Notes: generated by a model from the letters alone, not told the origin. A stretch of DNA of 15,909 nt from Bacillota bacterium (GCA_030705945.1 JAUZPS010000049.1:1-15909), one strand, 5' to 3'. Positions 7,212-15,644 are shown, counted from the first letter of the stretch. Made by a program: numbers and translations.

Positions 7212-7421
7212 ATGGGAGATTTAAACCAAGAAATATTGGATAGATTAACAAAGGTTTGTATATGCAAGGTAATAACTAGAGCCACAATGAAGAAAGTCAT
7301 TGCAGCTGGCGCTGATTCCTTAGAAAAGGTGCAGAAGGCAACTGGATCCGGATCTGGACCTTGTGGCGGAAAAAGATGTACACCAAAAATTCTGGAACTA
7401 TTAGAGGAGTGTAAAAATTGA
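7212..7421 (+). CDS. BFD-like [2Fe-2S]-binding protein
   Basis: This small cytoplasmic protein of 69 residues belongs to the BFD-like (bacterioferritin-associated ferredoxin) [2Fe-2S] family. The four cluster cysteines fit the family pattern: C16 and C18 (VCICKVIT) and C51 and C56 (GPCGGKRC), separated by the helical stretch KKVIAAGADSLEKVQKATG. A fifth cysteine, C67, is at the tail. Stand-alone copies of this domain are common in clostridia; their partners are usually unknown. Roles in iron release, electron transfer or as a subunit of oxidoreductases are possible. It starts at the ATG after GGAGG at 7199-7203. It lies 299 bases after sodA with repeat B in between, so joint transcription is uncertain, though an iron/oxidative-stress link would make sense. 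Confidence 0.88.
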   Translation: MGDLNQEILDRLTKVCICKVITRATMKKVIAAGADSLEKVQKATGSGSGPCGGKRCTPKILELLEECKN

Positions 7422-7502
7422 TTATATCGAACGGTTTTAAAAGTATTATGCGATATACAAATGAAAAATATTTATTTATCTTGATATAACCTGTTTTACT
7501 TA

Positions 7503-8144
7503 TCAACGATGAATAGGTTTTGGCGGAACTGGTTGTTTTGTCATAATATCATAAGGTAAAAGAGGAGGTAAGTCTGCTTGTTCAATTTTGAGTGTAAATT
7601 TGCCTAATTTACCCAATATCTTATATGATTTTGCGCCTGATAACATGAGGGTTGCATCCTGAAAATCAGAAAAATTTCTATTAATGATTTCAATACATCC
7701 AATGGAACTAGCAAGCTCATTAATAGCTCCGGGAACTCTATTGGGAGCTGCTGGACCTGCATGTATAAAATGTCCGCCATATATTCTCCAGCCAGGCAGC
7801 CACCTGTTATTTGGCAAACGAATAGCCTCTTCTGTCCACTCTTTTATAATATATTCATTTGCTTTTTGCAAACCGCACATTGAAGGGTCTTCAAAGCTTT
7901 TTTCGCGAACAACGCCAAATCTAATAACCCTGTAAGGAATTTTAGCTTGAGAGTTATCATCTGTAGTTCCTTCAAGATACATTCTATATATAGGTATTTT
8001 GTAATATACTCTTGGATCAGCATAATGATAAGACTTCAAATATCCATAGTCTAGAATCTCAGATGTTACGGTTGCTTTAATACTTCTTATTTCGTATGAT
8101 TTTGGTCTTTCGGATTCTTCAAACCGATTTTCTTTCCAATTCAT
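7503..8144 (-). CDS. Hypothetical protein with L,D-transpeptidase (YkuD)-like His...SxGC motif
   Basis: I do not recognise the family of this 213-residue protein. Its best clue is GGHFIHAG (H128) followed 19 residues later by SSIGCIEI (S147, G149, C150), spaced like the His and S-x-G-C catalytic signature of YkuD-type L,D-transpeptidases and related murein-acting folds. The Arg that normally follows Cys by two is replaced by Glu (E152). No signal peptide or membrane helix is present, although known L,D-transpeptidases act outside the membrane. The N-terminal half is rich in Tyr/Arg/Lys and beta-like (YYKIPIYRMYLEGT, KIPYRVIRFGVVRE), and the tail is Pro-rich (PPLLPYD, PVPPKPIHR). The start is supported by GAGGTGA at 8154-8160 (complement). 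It converges on the BFD-like gene with no clear terminator. Alternatives: a delivered effector, or a domain that only shares the fold. Confidence 0.7.
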   Translation of the reverse strand: MNWKENRFEESERPKSYEIRSIKATVTSEILDYGYLKSYHYADPRVYYKIPIYRMYLEGTTDDNSQAKIPYRVIRFGVVREKSFEDPSMCGLQKANEYIIKEWTEEAIRLPNNRWLPGWRIYGGHFIHAGPAAPNRVPGAINELASSIGCIEIINRNFSDFQDATLMLSGAKSYKILGKLGKFTLKIEQADLPPLLPYDIMTKQPVPPKPIHR

Positions 8145-8282
8145 TTTTATATATCACCTCAATTTATAGATAATCATTGGTGTTCAATCAATTTATATAA
8201 CAAAATAAATCATATTTAAACTAAACAACAAATAAAGTTTATATTCGACATAAAATATATAATAATTGTCATAATAATGTTT
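8145..8282. other. AT-rich gene-free spacer
   Basis: Apart from the ribosome binding site of the minus-strand gene at 8154-8160, nothing recognisable is seen. The stretch is very AT-rich and presumably holds that gene's promoter, but no -35/-10 pair is convincing. Confidence 0.4.
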
Positions 8283-8385
8283 AGGTAGTATCAAAAAATA
8301 AACTGCTCAACTGGGAGTTTCAAAAACTTGATATAATAGGTTTTCATCATACAAAACTTGAACAAGGAATTTTTTGAAACTCCCT
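8283..8385 (+). repeat. Dispersed repeat copy C (103 bp)
   Basis: It is almost identical to copy B, with the same ends and the same A-T/T-A stem variants. Outer stem arms are GGGAGTTTCAAAAA (8313-8326) and TTTTTTGAAACTCCC (8370-8384). The inner stem is GTTTT (8340-8344)/AAAAC (8353-8357). An extended -10-like TGATATAAT lies at 8329-8337, pointing towards metH. The flanks differ from those of copy B beyond TTTAGG on the left and CCCTTAT on the right, which fixes the element boundaries. Confidence 0.9.
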
Positions 8386-8409
8386 TATATGGCTTAGATT
8401 CAGTGAAAT

Positions 8410-8463
8410 AAACCAGCGAAATGATGTTCAAGCAATAAACATTTTGCTGGTTTTATTTATTTA
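8410..8463 (+). terminator. Orphan rho-independent terminator upstream of metH
   Basis: AAACCAGCGAAATG (8410-8423) pairs with CATTTTGCTGGTTT (8440-8453), with one G-T wobble, followed by TTTTATTTATTT. No plus-strand gene ends here; the nearest ends at 7421. It could end a short transcript started in repeat C, attenuate a metH leader, or stop read-through from the BFD-like gene. Confidence 0.7.
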
Positions 8464-8601
8464 GAAGATTTTTATCGTCATTTTGCCATGCTAAATGTAA
8501 GATTAATAATCATTTTACTATAATTATGACTATCTCCATTGCTTCTAACTTAATTTAATGATAAAATAAGTATACTATCAATGAATATAGGAGACGTATA
8601 A

Positions 8602-11600
8602 ATGAAGAAGAATATAAAAGACTTACTTGAAGAAAAAATTCTAGTTTTGGATGGAGCAATGGGGACATGCATACAGGCATTGAAACTCAATGCTTCCGAC
8701 TATACAGGCGAACGTTTTGCGAATGCTTCTAAAGCTCAAAAAGGAAATAACGAGATGTTAAGTCTTGTTCGTCCGGATGTGATTAAAAAAATACATTCAG
8801 ATTATCTTGAAGCTGGCGCTGATATAATAGAGACCAATTCGTTTAACGCAAACAGGATTTCACAGGCTGATTATGATATGGAAGAGTTGGTTTATGAACA
8901 GAATGTCACTGCTGCAAGAATTGCAAGAGAAGCAGCCGATGAATATACAAGGATTAATCCATCAAAGCCGAGATTTGTTGCCGGTTCCATAGGGCCGACA
9001 AATAAGACTGCTTCATTGTCGCCAGATGTCGACAACCCAGGAATCAGGAATGTTAGTTTTGACGAATTGGTCGAGGCCTATGAGGAACAGATAAAGGGGC
9101 TTATTGAAGGCGGCGTTGATTTACTCCTTATAGAGACCATATTTGACGCTTTAAACGCAAAGGCGGCGTTGTTTGCAGCCGATAATGTAGCAAATCAAAT
9201 CGGAAAAAGAACTCCCATAATGATATCGGGGACTGTTGCAGATAAAAGCGGAAGAATTTTATCAGGCATGACTTTAGACGGCTTTTTGAACTCATTAAAA
9301 AGCGATGATGTAATAAGCTTCGGGTTAAACTGTTCTTTTGGCGCAAAGGAATTGGTTCCTTTTATAAGACACCTTTCCAGAAGCCATAACCTTTATGTAA
9401 GCGTTCATCCAAATGCCGGACTGCCAAATAGTCTTGGAGGGTATGATGAACTGCCCGAACAAATGGCAGAACTTGTCAAAGAAATGCTTAAAGATTGCAG
9501 GATTAATATTATAGGCGGGTGCTGCGGAACTACTCCAGCTCATATTGGAGCAATACATTCAGTCGTAAAGGATATGAGTCCAAAACCTGCTCCAATCATG
9601 GAGAAAGAAACAATTTTTAGCGGCTTGGAAATTGTGAAGGTTAATAGGGAAAACAATTTTTTAAATATAGGTGAAAGGACCAATGTTGCAGGTTCTTTAA
9701 AATTTGCGAGACTTATCCGTGAGAAAAAATACGATGAAGCTTTATCAATAGCCAGAGAACAGGTAGAAAACGGCGCTCAGATAATAGATGTCAATCTGGA
9801 TGATGGAATGCTTGACGCAAATAAGGAAATGGACTACTTTCTTAAGCTACTTGCAAGCGAGCCTCAGATTGCCAGAGTTCCTGTAATGATTGATTCATCA
9901 AAATGGGAGGTCTTAGAGACTGGTTTGAAAGCTGTTCAAGGTAAGCCTATTGTCAATTCAATAAGCCTTAAAGCTGGAGAAGAAGAATTTATAAGGCAGG
10001 CAAGACTTGTTAAAAAGTATAATTCAGCTGTTGTTGTTATGGCCTTCGACGAGCAGGGTCAGGCTGATAATTACGACAGGAAGATACAAATATGCAAAAG
10101 AGCTTATGATATTTTGGTTACTAAAGTCCAATTCCCGCCTGAGGATATAATTTTTGATCCAAATGTATTGGCTATTGCTACCGGTATTATAGAGCATAAT
10201 AATTATGCTGTGGACTTTATTAATACTGTTAGATGGATTAAAGAAAACCTGCCCTATGCAAAGGTGAGCGGCGGAATCAGCAATATATCATTCTCTTTCA
10301 GAGGAAACAACTCCATAAGAGAAGCGATGCATTCCGTATTCTTGTTCCACGCAATCAAAGCGGGCCTTGATATGGGAATTTTGAATCCGGGGATGATACA
10401 GGTTTATGATAACATTGAGCCAGAGTTGCTTGAGAAAGTAGAAGATGTTGTTCTGAACAAAAAAGAGAATGCAGCGGAAATTCTTTTAGACTTTGCTACC
10501 AATTTTAAACAAAAGGAAGAAGTTACAGTTTCAAAGACCCTTGAATGGAGAGAAAAGTCGGTTAATGAGCGACTTAGCTATTCTCTTGTTAAAGGGATCA
10601 CAGATTTTATTGAAGAAGATGTTAAGGAAGTAAGACTCAAACTTCCCAGAGCCATAGATGTTATTGAAGGTCCGTTGATGGATGGTATGAGGACGGTGGG
10701 AGAGCTTTTCGGAGAAGGAAAAATGTTCCTGCCACAGGTTGTAAAAAGCGCAAGGGTTATGAAAAAAGCGGTGGGATACCTTCTTCCGTTTATAGAAAAG
10801 GAAAAAGACAGCAAGGAACAGAAAAGCGCAGGCAAGATACTTCTTGCAACAGTTAAAGGAGATGTTCATGATATAGGAAAGAACATTGTCAGCGTGGTTT
10901 TGGCCTGCAATAATTTTGAAGTCATAGATATGGGAGTTATGGTTCAAACAGAGGATATCATAAAAAAAGCAAAGGAAGAAAATGTAGACATTATTGGACT
11001 TAGCGGTCTGATAACGCCTTCCTTGGAGGAAATGTGTCTTGTAGCGTCGGAAATGGAGAAGCAGGGCTTTACAATACCGCTTATTGTCGGTGGAGCAACA
11101 ACTTCTAAAACACACACCGCAGTTAAGCTGCAGCCTAACTACTCTCATGGCGTTATTCACGCGTTGGACGCCGCAAAGGCTGTTGAGGTTTGCAAGAACC
11201 TCATGAATCCAACTGAAAAGGAACATTACATTAATAAGGTTAATGAAGAATATGAAGATATAAGGAAAAAATATGGAGCAATAGAAAGAAAACTTGTTTC
11301 AATTGAAGAAGCAAGAAATAATGCTCAAAAGCCCGTCATAAAGCCTGAAGATATTGTTGAGCCAAGTTTTATAGGTTCAAAAGTTTTTGATAATATTAAA
11401 ATATCCGAATTAAGAAAATATATTGATTGGACATATTTCTTTGTGGCATGGGATATGAACCATACCTACCCTGAAATATTAGAACATCCAAAATACGGCA
11501 AGGAAGCGTCGAAACTCTTTAGAGACGCCAATTTACTATTAGATAGTCTTGAGAAGGAAAACTGGATAAGCGCTAAAGCTGTTATTGGGCTATACCCTGC

Positions 11601-12252
11601 AAACTCAGTCGGAGATGATGTTGAAGTATATAAAGATGATGAAAGAAAAGACGCGATATGTAAATTTCATTTTTTGAGGCAGCAGGAAAATAAATCCGAT
11701 AAGTTTTTATCATTGAGCGATTATTTAGCTCCAAAAGCTTCAAAAATAAAAGATTATATTGGAGCGTTTGTAGTTACCGCAGGTATAGGCGTCGCCAAAA
11801 AGCATGATGAATTGAAGAGTCAAGGCGATGAATACAACGCGATACTTTTAAAAGTAATATCGGATAGACTGGCTGAGGCTTTGGCTGAATTTATGCACAG
11901 AAATGTAAGAAAAGAATACTGGGGATATGCTCCTAATGAAGAACTTGACAACAATGCTCTGTTTAAAGATAAGTATAGAGGTATTAGGCCTGCGTTTGGT
12001 TATCCTTCTTTAAAAGATCACTCTGAAAAGGATATTTTATTTAAACTGCTTGAGGCTAAAGAAAAGATAGGAGTTGGCTTGACAGAAAGCTTTATGATGG
12101 ATCCGGTCGCAAGTGTGTGCGGATTGTATTTTGCTCACCCTGAAGCTAAATATTTTGATTTGGGAAGATTAGGCGAAGATCAACTAGAAGATTATGCTAA
12201 TAGAAAATCCTGCAGTATGGATCTCTTAAAAAAGATGATTCGCAACAGCTAA
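8602..12252 (+). CDS. metH: Cobalamin-dependent methionine synthase, full length
   Basis: It transfers the methyl group of 5-methyltetrahydrofolate to homocysteine via methylcobalamin, making methionine and free folate in the cytoplasm. All four modules are present in 1216 residues, close to the E. coli enzyme. The homocysteine domain (about 1-325) has zinc ligands C244 (LNCSFG) and C307/C308 (GGCCGTTP). The pterin domain (about 345-610) opens with FLNIGERTNVAGS. The cobalamin cap and binding domains (about 650-880) carry GDVHDIGKN with axial ligand H756, SGLITPS and VGGATTSKTHTA. The C-terminal AdoMet-dependent reactivation domain (about 900-1216) has RPAFGY at 1129-1134. Many clostridial homologues lack this last domain, so its presence is notable and implies reductive reactivation by a flavodoxin or ferredoxin partner. 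It starts at the ATG after TAGGAGA. It is monocistronic, with repeat D following. Confidence 0.97.
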   Translation: MKKNIKDLLEEKILVLDGAMGTCIQALKLNASDYTGERFANASKAQKGNNEMLSLVRPDVIKKIHSDYLEAGADIIETNSFNANRISQADYDMEELVYEQNVTAARIAREAADEYTRINPSKPRFVAGSIGPTNKTASLSPDVDNPGIRNVSFDELVEAYEEQIKGLIEGGVDLLLIETIFDALNAKAALFAADNVANQIGKRTPIMISGTVADKSGRILSGMTLDGFLNSLKSDDVISFGLNCSFGAKELVPFIRHLSRSHNLYVSVHPNAGLPNSLGGYDELPEQMAELVKEMLKDCRINIIGGCCGTTPAHIGAIHSVVKDMSPKPAPIMEKETIFSGLEIVKVNRENNFLNIGERTNVAGSLKFARLIREKKYDEALSIAREQVENGAQIIDVNLDDGMLDANKEMDYFLKLLASEPQIARVPVMIDSSKWEVLETGLKAVQGKPIVNSISLKAGEEEFIRQARLVKKYNSAVVVMAFDEQGQADNYDRKIQICKRAYDILVTKVQFPPEDIIFDPNVLAIATGIIEHNNYAVDFINTVRWIKENLPYAKVSGGISNISFSFRGNNSIREAMHSVFLFHAIKAGLDMGILNPGMIQVYDNIEPELLEKVEDVVLNKKENAAEILLDFATNFKQKEEVTVSKTLEWREKSVNERLSYSLVKGITDFIEEDVKEVRLKLPRAIDVIEGPLMDGMRTVGELFGEGKMFLPQVVKSARVMKKAVGYLLPFIEKEKDSKEQKSAGKILLATVKGDVHDIGKNIVSVVLACNNFEVIDMGVMVQTEDIIKKAKEENVDIIGLSGLITPSLEEMCLVASEMEKQGFTIPLIVGGATTSKTHTAVKLQPNYSHGVIHALDAAKAVEVCKNLMNPTEKEHYINKVNEEYEDIRKKYGAIERKLVSIEEARNNAQKPVIKPEDIVEPSFIGSKVFDNIKISELRKYIDWTYFFVAWDMNHTYPEILEHPKYGKEASKLFRDANLLLDSLEKENWISAKAVIGLYPANSVGDDVEVYKDDERKDAICKFHFLRQQENKSDKFLSLSDYLAPKASKIKDYIGAFVVTAGIGVAKKHDELKSQGDEYNAILLKVISDRLAEALAEFMHRNVRKEYWGYAPNEELDNNALFKDKYRGIRPAFGYPSLKDHSEKDILFKLLEAKEKIGVGLTESFMMDPVASVCGLYFAHPEAKYFDLGRLGEDQLEDYANRKSCSMDLLKKMIRNS

Positions 12253-12340
12253 AATTTATGTTATTATATAAAAAAATGTGGTATAAATAATAATTATATA
12301 AATCGTGAAAAAGATTTTACAAAAGAAATGATTTTAATTT

Positions 12341-12433
12341 AGGTAGTATCAAAAAAACTTAGCAACTGGTCGTTTCAAAAAGTTGATATAATGGGTCTTA
12401 TAAACTTGAACAATGAATTTTTTGAAACGCCCT
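12341..12433 (+). repeat. Dispersed repeat copy D (93 bp)
   Basis: It begins AGGTAGTATCAAAAAAAC and ends TTTTTTGAAACGCCCT. Its outer stem, GGTCGTTTCAAAAA (12368-12381) against TTTTTTGAAACGCCC (12418-12432), has one mismatch, and about 10 bases of the inner loop are missing compared with B and C. It is closest to copy A in sequence. TGATATAAT at 12384-12392 is an extended -10-like box directed at aroC, whose start lies about 135 bases downstream. Otherwise the 12253-12527 spacer shows nothing: no T-box leader and no obvious terminator for metH. Confidence 0.88.
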
Positions 12434-12527
12434 TATAAACACAGAAAAATATAAATTGGAATATTAAATAAACAAAATTATGAGATAAATTTTTTATTTG
12501 ATAATTCCAAAGAATGGGAGATTGATT

Positions 12528-13583
12528 ATGGCGGGAAACACCTTTGGACAAGCTTTTAGAATTACAACCTTCGGAGAGTCCCACGGAGGCGCTGTCGGTG
12601 TAGTAATTGATGGGGTTACACCAGGCTTGGAAATTTCCGAGTCGGAGATTCAGAAGGAAATGGATAGAAGGAAACCGGGACAATCTTCTGTCACAACTCC
12701 AAGGCAGGAAGAAGATAAGATTTCTATCATGGCGGGGATTTTTGCAGGAAAAGCAACTGGGACGCCTTTATTTATTGTATTGTACAATAAGGACGCAAGG
12801 CCTGAAGCGTATGACAGCATCAAAAATTTATTCCGGCCGGGACATGCTGACATAACCTATCATGAGAAATATGGAATCCGCGATTACAGAGGAAGCGGAA
12901 GGGCTTCAGGAAGAGAAACTGCAGCAAGGGTTGCTGCGGGAACCGTAGCTCGTAAAATGCTCGAGCAAAAAGGAGTAAAAGTGTTGGCTTATACTCTTGA
13001 AGCGGCAGGATACAAATGCAAAACTTTCGATGAAAACGAAATTGAAAACAACCTTGTCAGAGCGTGCGACCCTGAAGCGGCGGCGCTTATGACAAAAAGA
13101 ATAGAAGAATTAGCGGAAATAGGCGACAGCTGCGGCGGTATAATAGAGTGCAGAATTTCAGGAGTTAAATCAGGTCTTGGCGAGCCTGTGTTTGACAAAC
13201 TTGACGCAGATATTGGAAAAGCTATGCTTTCTTTAGGAGCAGTAAAAGGAATAGAGTTCGGTAAAGGCTTTGATTGTTCATCAATGCTTGGAAGCGAGCA
13301 TAATGATTGGATGGATAAAAACGGTTTTATGACAAACAACGCAGGCGGAATACTTGGAGGAATTAGCACAGGACAAGAAATTGTTTTTAGAATAGCCGTA
13401 AAGCCGACATCTTCCATATCTGTTCCACAAAAAACAGTTAACATAAAAGGTGAAGAGACTGAAATTGTAACTAAAGGAAGACATGACCCATGCATATGCC
13501 CTAGAATTGTGCCTGTAGTTGAGGCTATGACTTATATAGTTTTAGCGGATCACTATAAACGTCAGGCCGCCATGTTGGGGTAG
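12528..13583 (+). CDS. aroC: Chorismate synthase
   Basis: It converts 5-enolpyruvylshikimate 3-phosphate to chorismate, the last common step of aromatic amino-acid synthesis, using reduced FMN. I start at the ATG at 12528 (351 residues) rather than an in-frame ATG 30 bases upstream, because GGGAG is at 12516-12520 and MAGNTFGQAFRITTFGESHG aligns with the usual N-terminus. Family signatures are intact: FGESHG with H19, the basic RRKPGQSSVTTPR loop, FRPGHAD with H106, YRGSGRASGRETAARVAAG, and the C-terminal GRHDPCICPRIVPVVEAM. Length is typical of the bacterial monofunctional enzyme, and no flavin reductase domain is fused. The ilvB gene begins 39 bases after the stop with no terminator between, so aroC-ilvB-ilvN is probably one transcript. 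No other shikimate gene is in the window. Confidence 0.97.
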   Translation: MAGNTFGQAFRITTFGESHGGAVGVVIDGVTPGLEISESEIQKEMDRRKPGQSSVTTPRQEEDKISIMAGIFAGKATGTPLFIVLYNKDARPEAYDSIKNLFRPGHADITYHEKYGIRDYRGSGRASGRETAARVAAGTVARKMLEQKGVKVLAYTLEAAGYKCKTFDENEIENNLVRACDPEAAALMTKRIEELAEIGDSCGGIIECRISGVKSGLGEPVFDKLDADIGKAMLSLGAVKGIEFGKGFDCSSMLGSEHNDWMDKNGFMTNNAGGILGGISTGQEIVFRIAVKPTSSISVPQKTVNIKGEETEIVTKGRHDPCICPRIVPVVEAMTYIVLADHYKRQAAMLG

Positions 13584-13622
13584 GGACATTAAATTTAAAA
13601 AATATTTACTGGGGGAAATATA

Positions 13623-15323
13623 ATGGCAAATGGTAAAAATATAAATAAAACCATGAATGGAGCTCAGCTCCTGATAAAGCTTTTAGAACTTCAGGGTGTT
13701 GACACAATTGCAGGAATTCCAGGAGGCGCTAATCTTCCTATGTATGATGCTTTATATGAAAGTTCAATAAATCATATACTTGTCAGGCACGAACAAGCAG
13801 CAGGCTTTTTTGCCCAAGGAGTTGCTCGTACTACAGGAAAGGTTGGGGTTTGTTTTGCAACATCAGGTCCAGGAGCAACAAATGCTTTGACTGCTATTGC
13901 GGACGCAAAACTTGACTCCATTCCGATTGTGGCGATTATGGGCCAGGTTTCTTATAGCCTTGTAGGAACAGACGCATTCCAAGAGGTTGATACTTATGGT
14001 CTGACTCTGCCTATTACAAAACATAACTTTCTGATCAGAAACATTAAGGAGCTCATTAAAGTAATTCCTGAAGCCTTCAGGATAGCATTAAGCGGAAGAC
14101 CAGGACCTGTGGTTGTTGATGTTCCGAAGGATGTACAACTTCAGACCATTGAAGTGACTGATCTGCCTGAGGAAATAAAAATTATATCGGAAAAGATTGA
14201 GGATCCTCAAACAATAAACCGGATAAAAGAAGCGGCAGAGATGATTAATAATTCAAAGAAACCTGTTTTATATATAGGTGGAGGAGTAATAAACGCTGAA
14301 GCTTCCAATCATTTAGCTGAACTTGCCATAAAGAGCAATATACCTGTAACTTGCACCTTGATGGGACTTGGAGCATTTCCTCCTGAAAATCCCCTGTATA
14401 TAGGTATGGTAGGTATGCATGGAGCAAGGTACACAAACTTACTTATGCATGAAGCTGATCTTATTATCGCTCTTGGAGTCAGGTTTGATGACAGAGCTAC
14501 AGGTAAAATAGAAAAGTTCTGCCCCAATGCGTCAATAATACATTTTGATATTGATAACGCAGAGATCAATAAGATTAAAGATACTGATATCCATGTTGTT
14601 GGAGGACTTAAGGAAATACTCGAAAAGATGATTCCTTCTATTACAAATAACGCGCGGAAAGAATGGCTTGAAGAACTTGATTCATTAAAGAATAAATATC
14701 CTTTTATAATGCCTTCTAAGAGCGATATACTGCATCCTCTGAATATTATAAAAGAAATCGGAAATATACTTTCAGAAGACGACATAGTAGCGACAGATGT
14801 TGGTCAGCACCAGATGTGGTCCGCTCAGGGCTATCCCGTAAAAAAACCGAGAACTTTCTTAACTTCGGGAGGACTTGGAACAATGGGTTTCGGCCTTCCT
14901 ACAGCAATAGGCGCCGCTTTGGCAAATCCGGATAAAACAGTAGTTTGTATAAGCGGGGATGGCTCTATACTTATGAATATTCAGGAGTTTGCAACTTTAG
15001 CGGATTTGAACCTCAATTTAAAGGTAATTATATTAAATAACGGACATTTAGGACTTGTAAGACAGCAGCAGGAATTGTTCTATAACAAACGCTTTATTGC
15101 CTCCAAATTTGCCACAAATTCTGATTTTGCCGCAATTGCAAATGGATTCGGGGTAAAGGGAATTAAGATTGAAAACGCGGAAAACGCCCTTGAAATCATA
15201 AGAAAGCATATAAAGGAACCAGGAGCATGCGTAATTGATGTTCCAGTAAGTCCGCAGGAAAATGTTTTACCAATAGTTCCGCCTGGAAAGGCAAACTATG
15301 AAATGATTGGAGGCGAAGAATAA
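13623..15323 (+). CDS. ilvB: Acetolactate synthase, large (catalytic) subunit
   Basis: It condenses two pyruvates, or pyruvate with 2-oxobutyrate, to acetohydroxy acids, the first common step to valine, leucine and isoleucine. The 566-residue protein has the three-domain ThDP enzyme layout. The Pyr domain has IPGGANLPMYDAL and catalytic E57 (RHEQAA). The central domain has the FAD-type GVRFDDRATG stretch typical of anabolic enzymes. The PP domain carries the diphosphate/metal motif from GDGSILMN (G445-D446-G447) to LNN (N472-N473). GGGGG at about 13612-13616 serves as ribosome binding site. The FAD-type motif and the adjacent regulatory subunit argue for the biosynthetic AHAS rather than the catabolic AlsS. 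The stop codon overlaps the ilvN start by one base (TAATG), implying translational coupling. Confidence 0.96.
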   Translation: MANGKNINKTMNGAQLLIKLLELQGVDTIAGIPGGANLPMYDALYESSINHILVRHEQAAGFFAQGVARTTGKVGVCFATSGPGATNALTAIADAKLDSIPIVAIMGQVSYSLVGTDAFQEVDTYGLTLPITKHNFLIRNIKELIKVIPEAFRIALSGRPGPVVVDVPKDVQLQTIEVTDLPEEIKIISEKIEDPQTINRIKEAAEMINNSKKPVLYIGGGVINAEASNHLAELAIKSNIPVTCTLMGLGAFPPENPLYIGMVGMHGARYTNLLMHEADLIIALGVRFDDRATGKIEKFCPNASIIHFDIDNAEINKIKDTDIHVVGGLKEILEKMIPSITNNARKEWLEELDSLKNKYPFIMPSKSDILHPLNIIKEIGNILSEDDIVATDVGQHQMWSAQGYPVKKPRTFLTSGGLGTMGFGLPTAIGAALANPDKTVVCISGDGSILMNIQEFATLADLNLNLKVIILNNGHLGLVRQQQELFYNKRFIASKFATNSDFAAIANGFGVKGIKIENAENALEIIRKHIKEPGACVIDVPVSPQENVLPIVPPGKANYEMIGGEE

Positions 15324-15628
15324 TGGATAATAACTCATATTGTGTTATAGAAATAACTGTAAAGAATCATCCTGGAGTAATGTCTCATATTACCGGATTA
15401 TTTGCCAGAAGAGCCTTCAATCTTGAAGGAATACTTTGCGGAAAGATTGGAGACAGTGAAGACAGCCGGATCTACCTGCTTGTAGACAACGATGAAAGGC
15501 TGGATCAGATAATAAAACAGCTGCAAAAGCTTTATGACGTTATGGAGGTTTTAATTTGTAAAACCTGCAAACCTTCAGTATTTTCACAGATATCTGAAAT
15601 TGTAAAAAATAGTGATTGCGAAATTTAA
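15323..15628 (+). CDS. ilvN: Acetolactate synthase, short regulatory (ACT) subunit
   Basis: This is the regulatory partner of the large subunit; it activates it and would normally confer valine feedback inhibition. The ACT domain fills residues about 7-80, with NHPGVMSHITGLFARRAFNLEGI around positions 15-37 (hallmark N-H-P-G-V and F-x-R-R-x-F-N) and YLLVDNDERLDQIIKQLQKL later. At 101 residues it is the short form, like E. coli IlvN, and lacks the roughly 60-80-residue second domain found in the usual Firmicute IlvH. It ends in a Cys/Lys-containing tail (LICKTCKPSVFSQ). The start overlaps the ilvB stop by one base, with GGAGGCG inside ilvB as ribosome binding site. It is the last gene of the operon. 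Confidence 0.93.
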   Translation: MDNNSYCVIEITVKNHPGVMSHITGLFARRAFNLEGILCGKIGDSEDSRIYLLVDNDERLDQIIKQLQKLYDVMEVLICKTCKPSVFSQISEIVKNSDCEI

Positions 15629-15644
15629 TCTTATCAAGTATAAA

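Noticed and set aside
8386..8601. SAM, cobalamin or T-box riboswitch before metH
   Set aside because: No SAM-I core, B12-box or T-box sequence is visible; only a simple hairpin terminator and AT-rich DNA.
10531..11226. 231-residue minus-strand open frame
   Set aside because: It lies wholly inside metH, antisense to the strongly conserved cap and cobalamin domains, and reads as low-complexity Phe/His/Cys-rich text with no family resemblance.
12434..12527. T-box or peptide-leader attenuator before aroC-ilvBN
   Set aside because: The spacer is short, lacks a T-box sequence and a run of branched-chain codons, and is largely occupied by repeat D.
12498..12527. Upstream start for aroC
   Set aside because: The ten extra residues are not typical of the family, and the ATG at 12528 has the better placed GGGAG.
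12989..13495. 168-residue minus-strand open frame
   Set aside because: It is antisense to intact aroC motifs and has no ribosome binding site of note.
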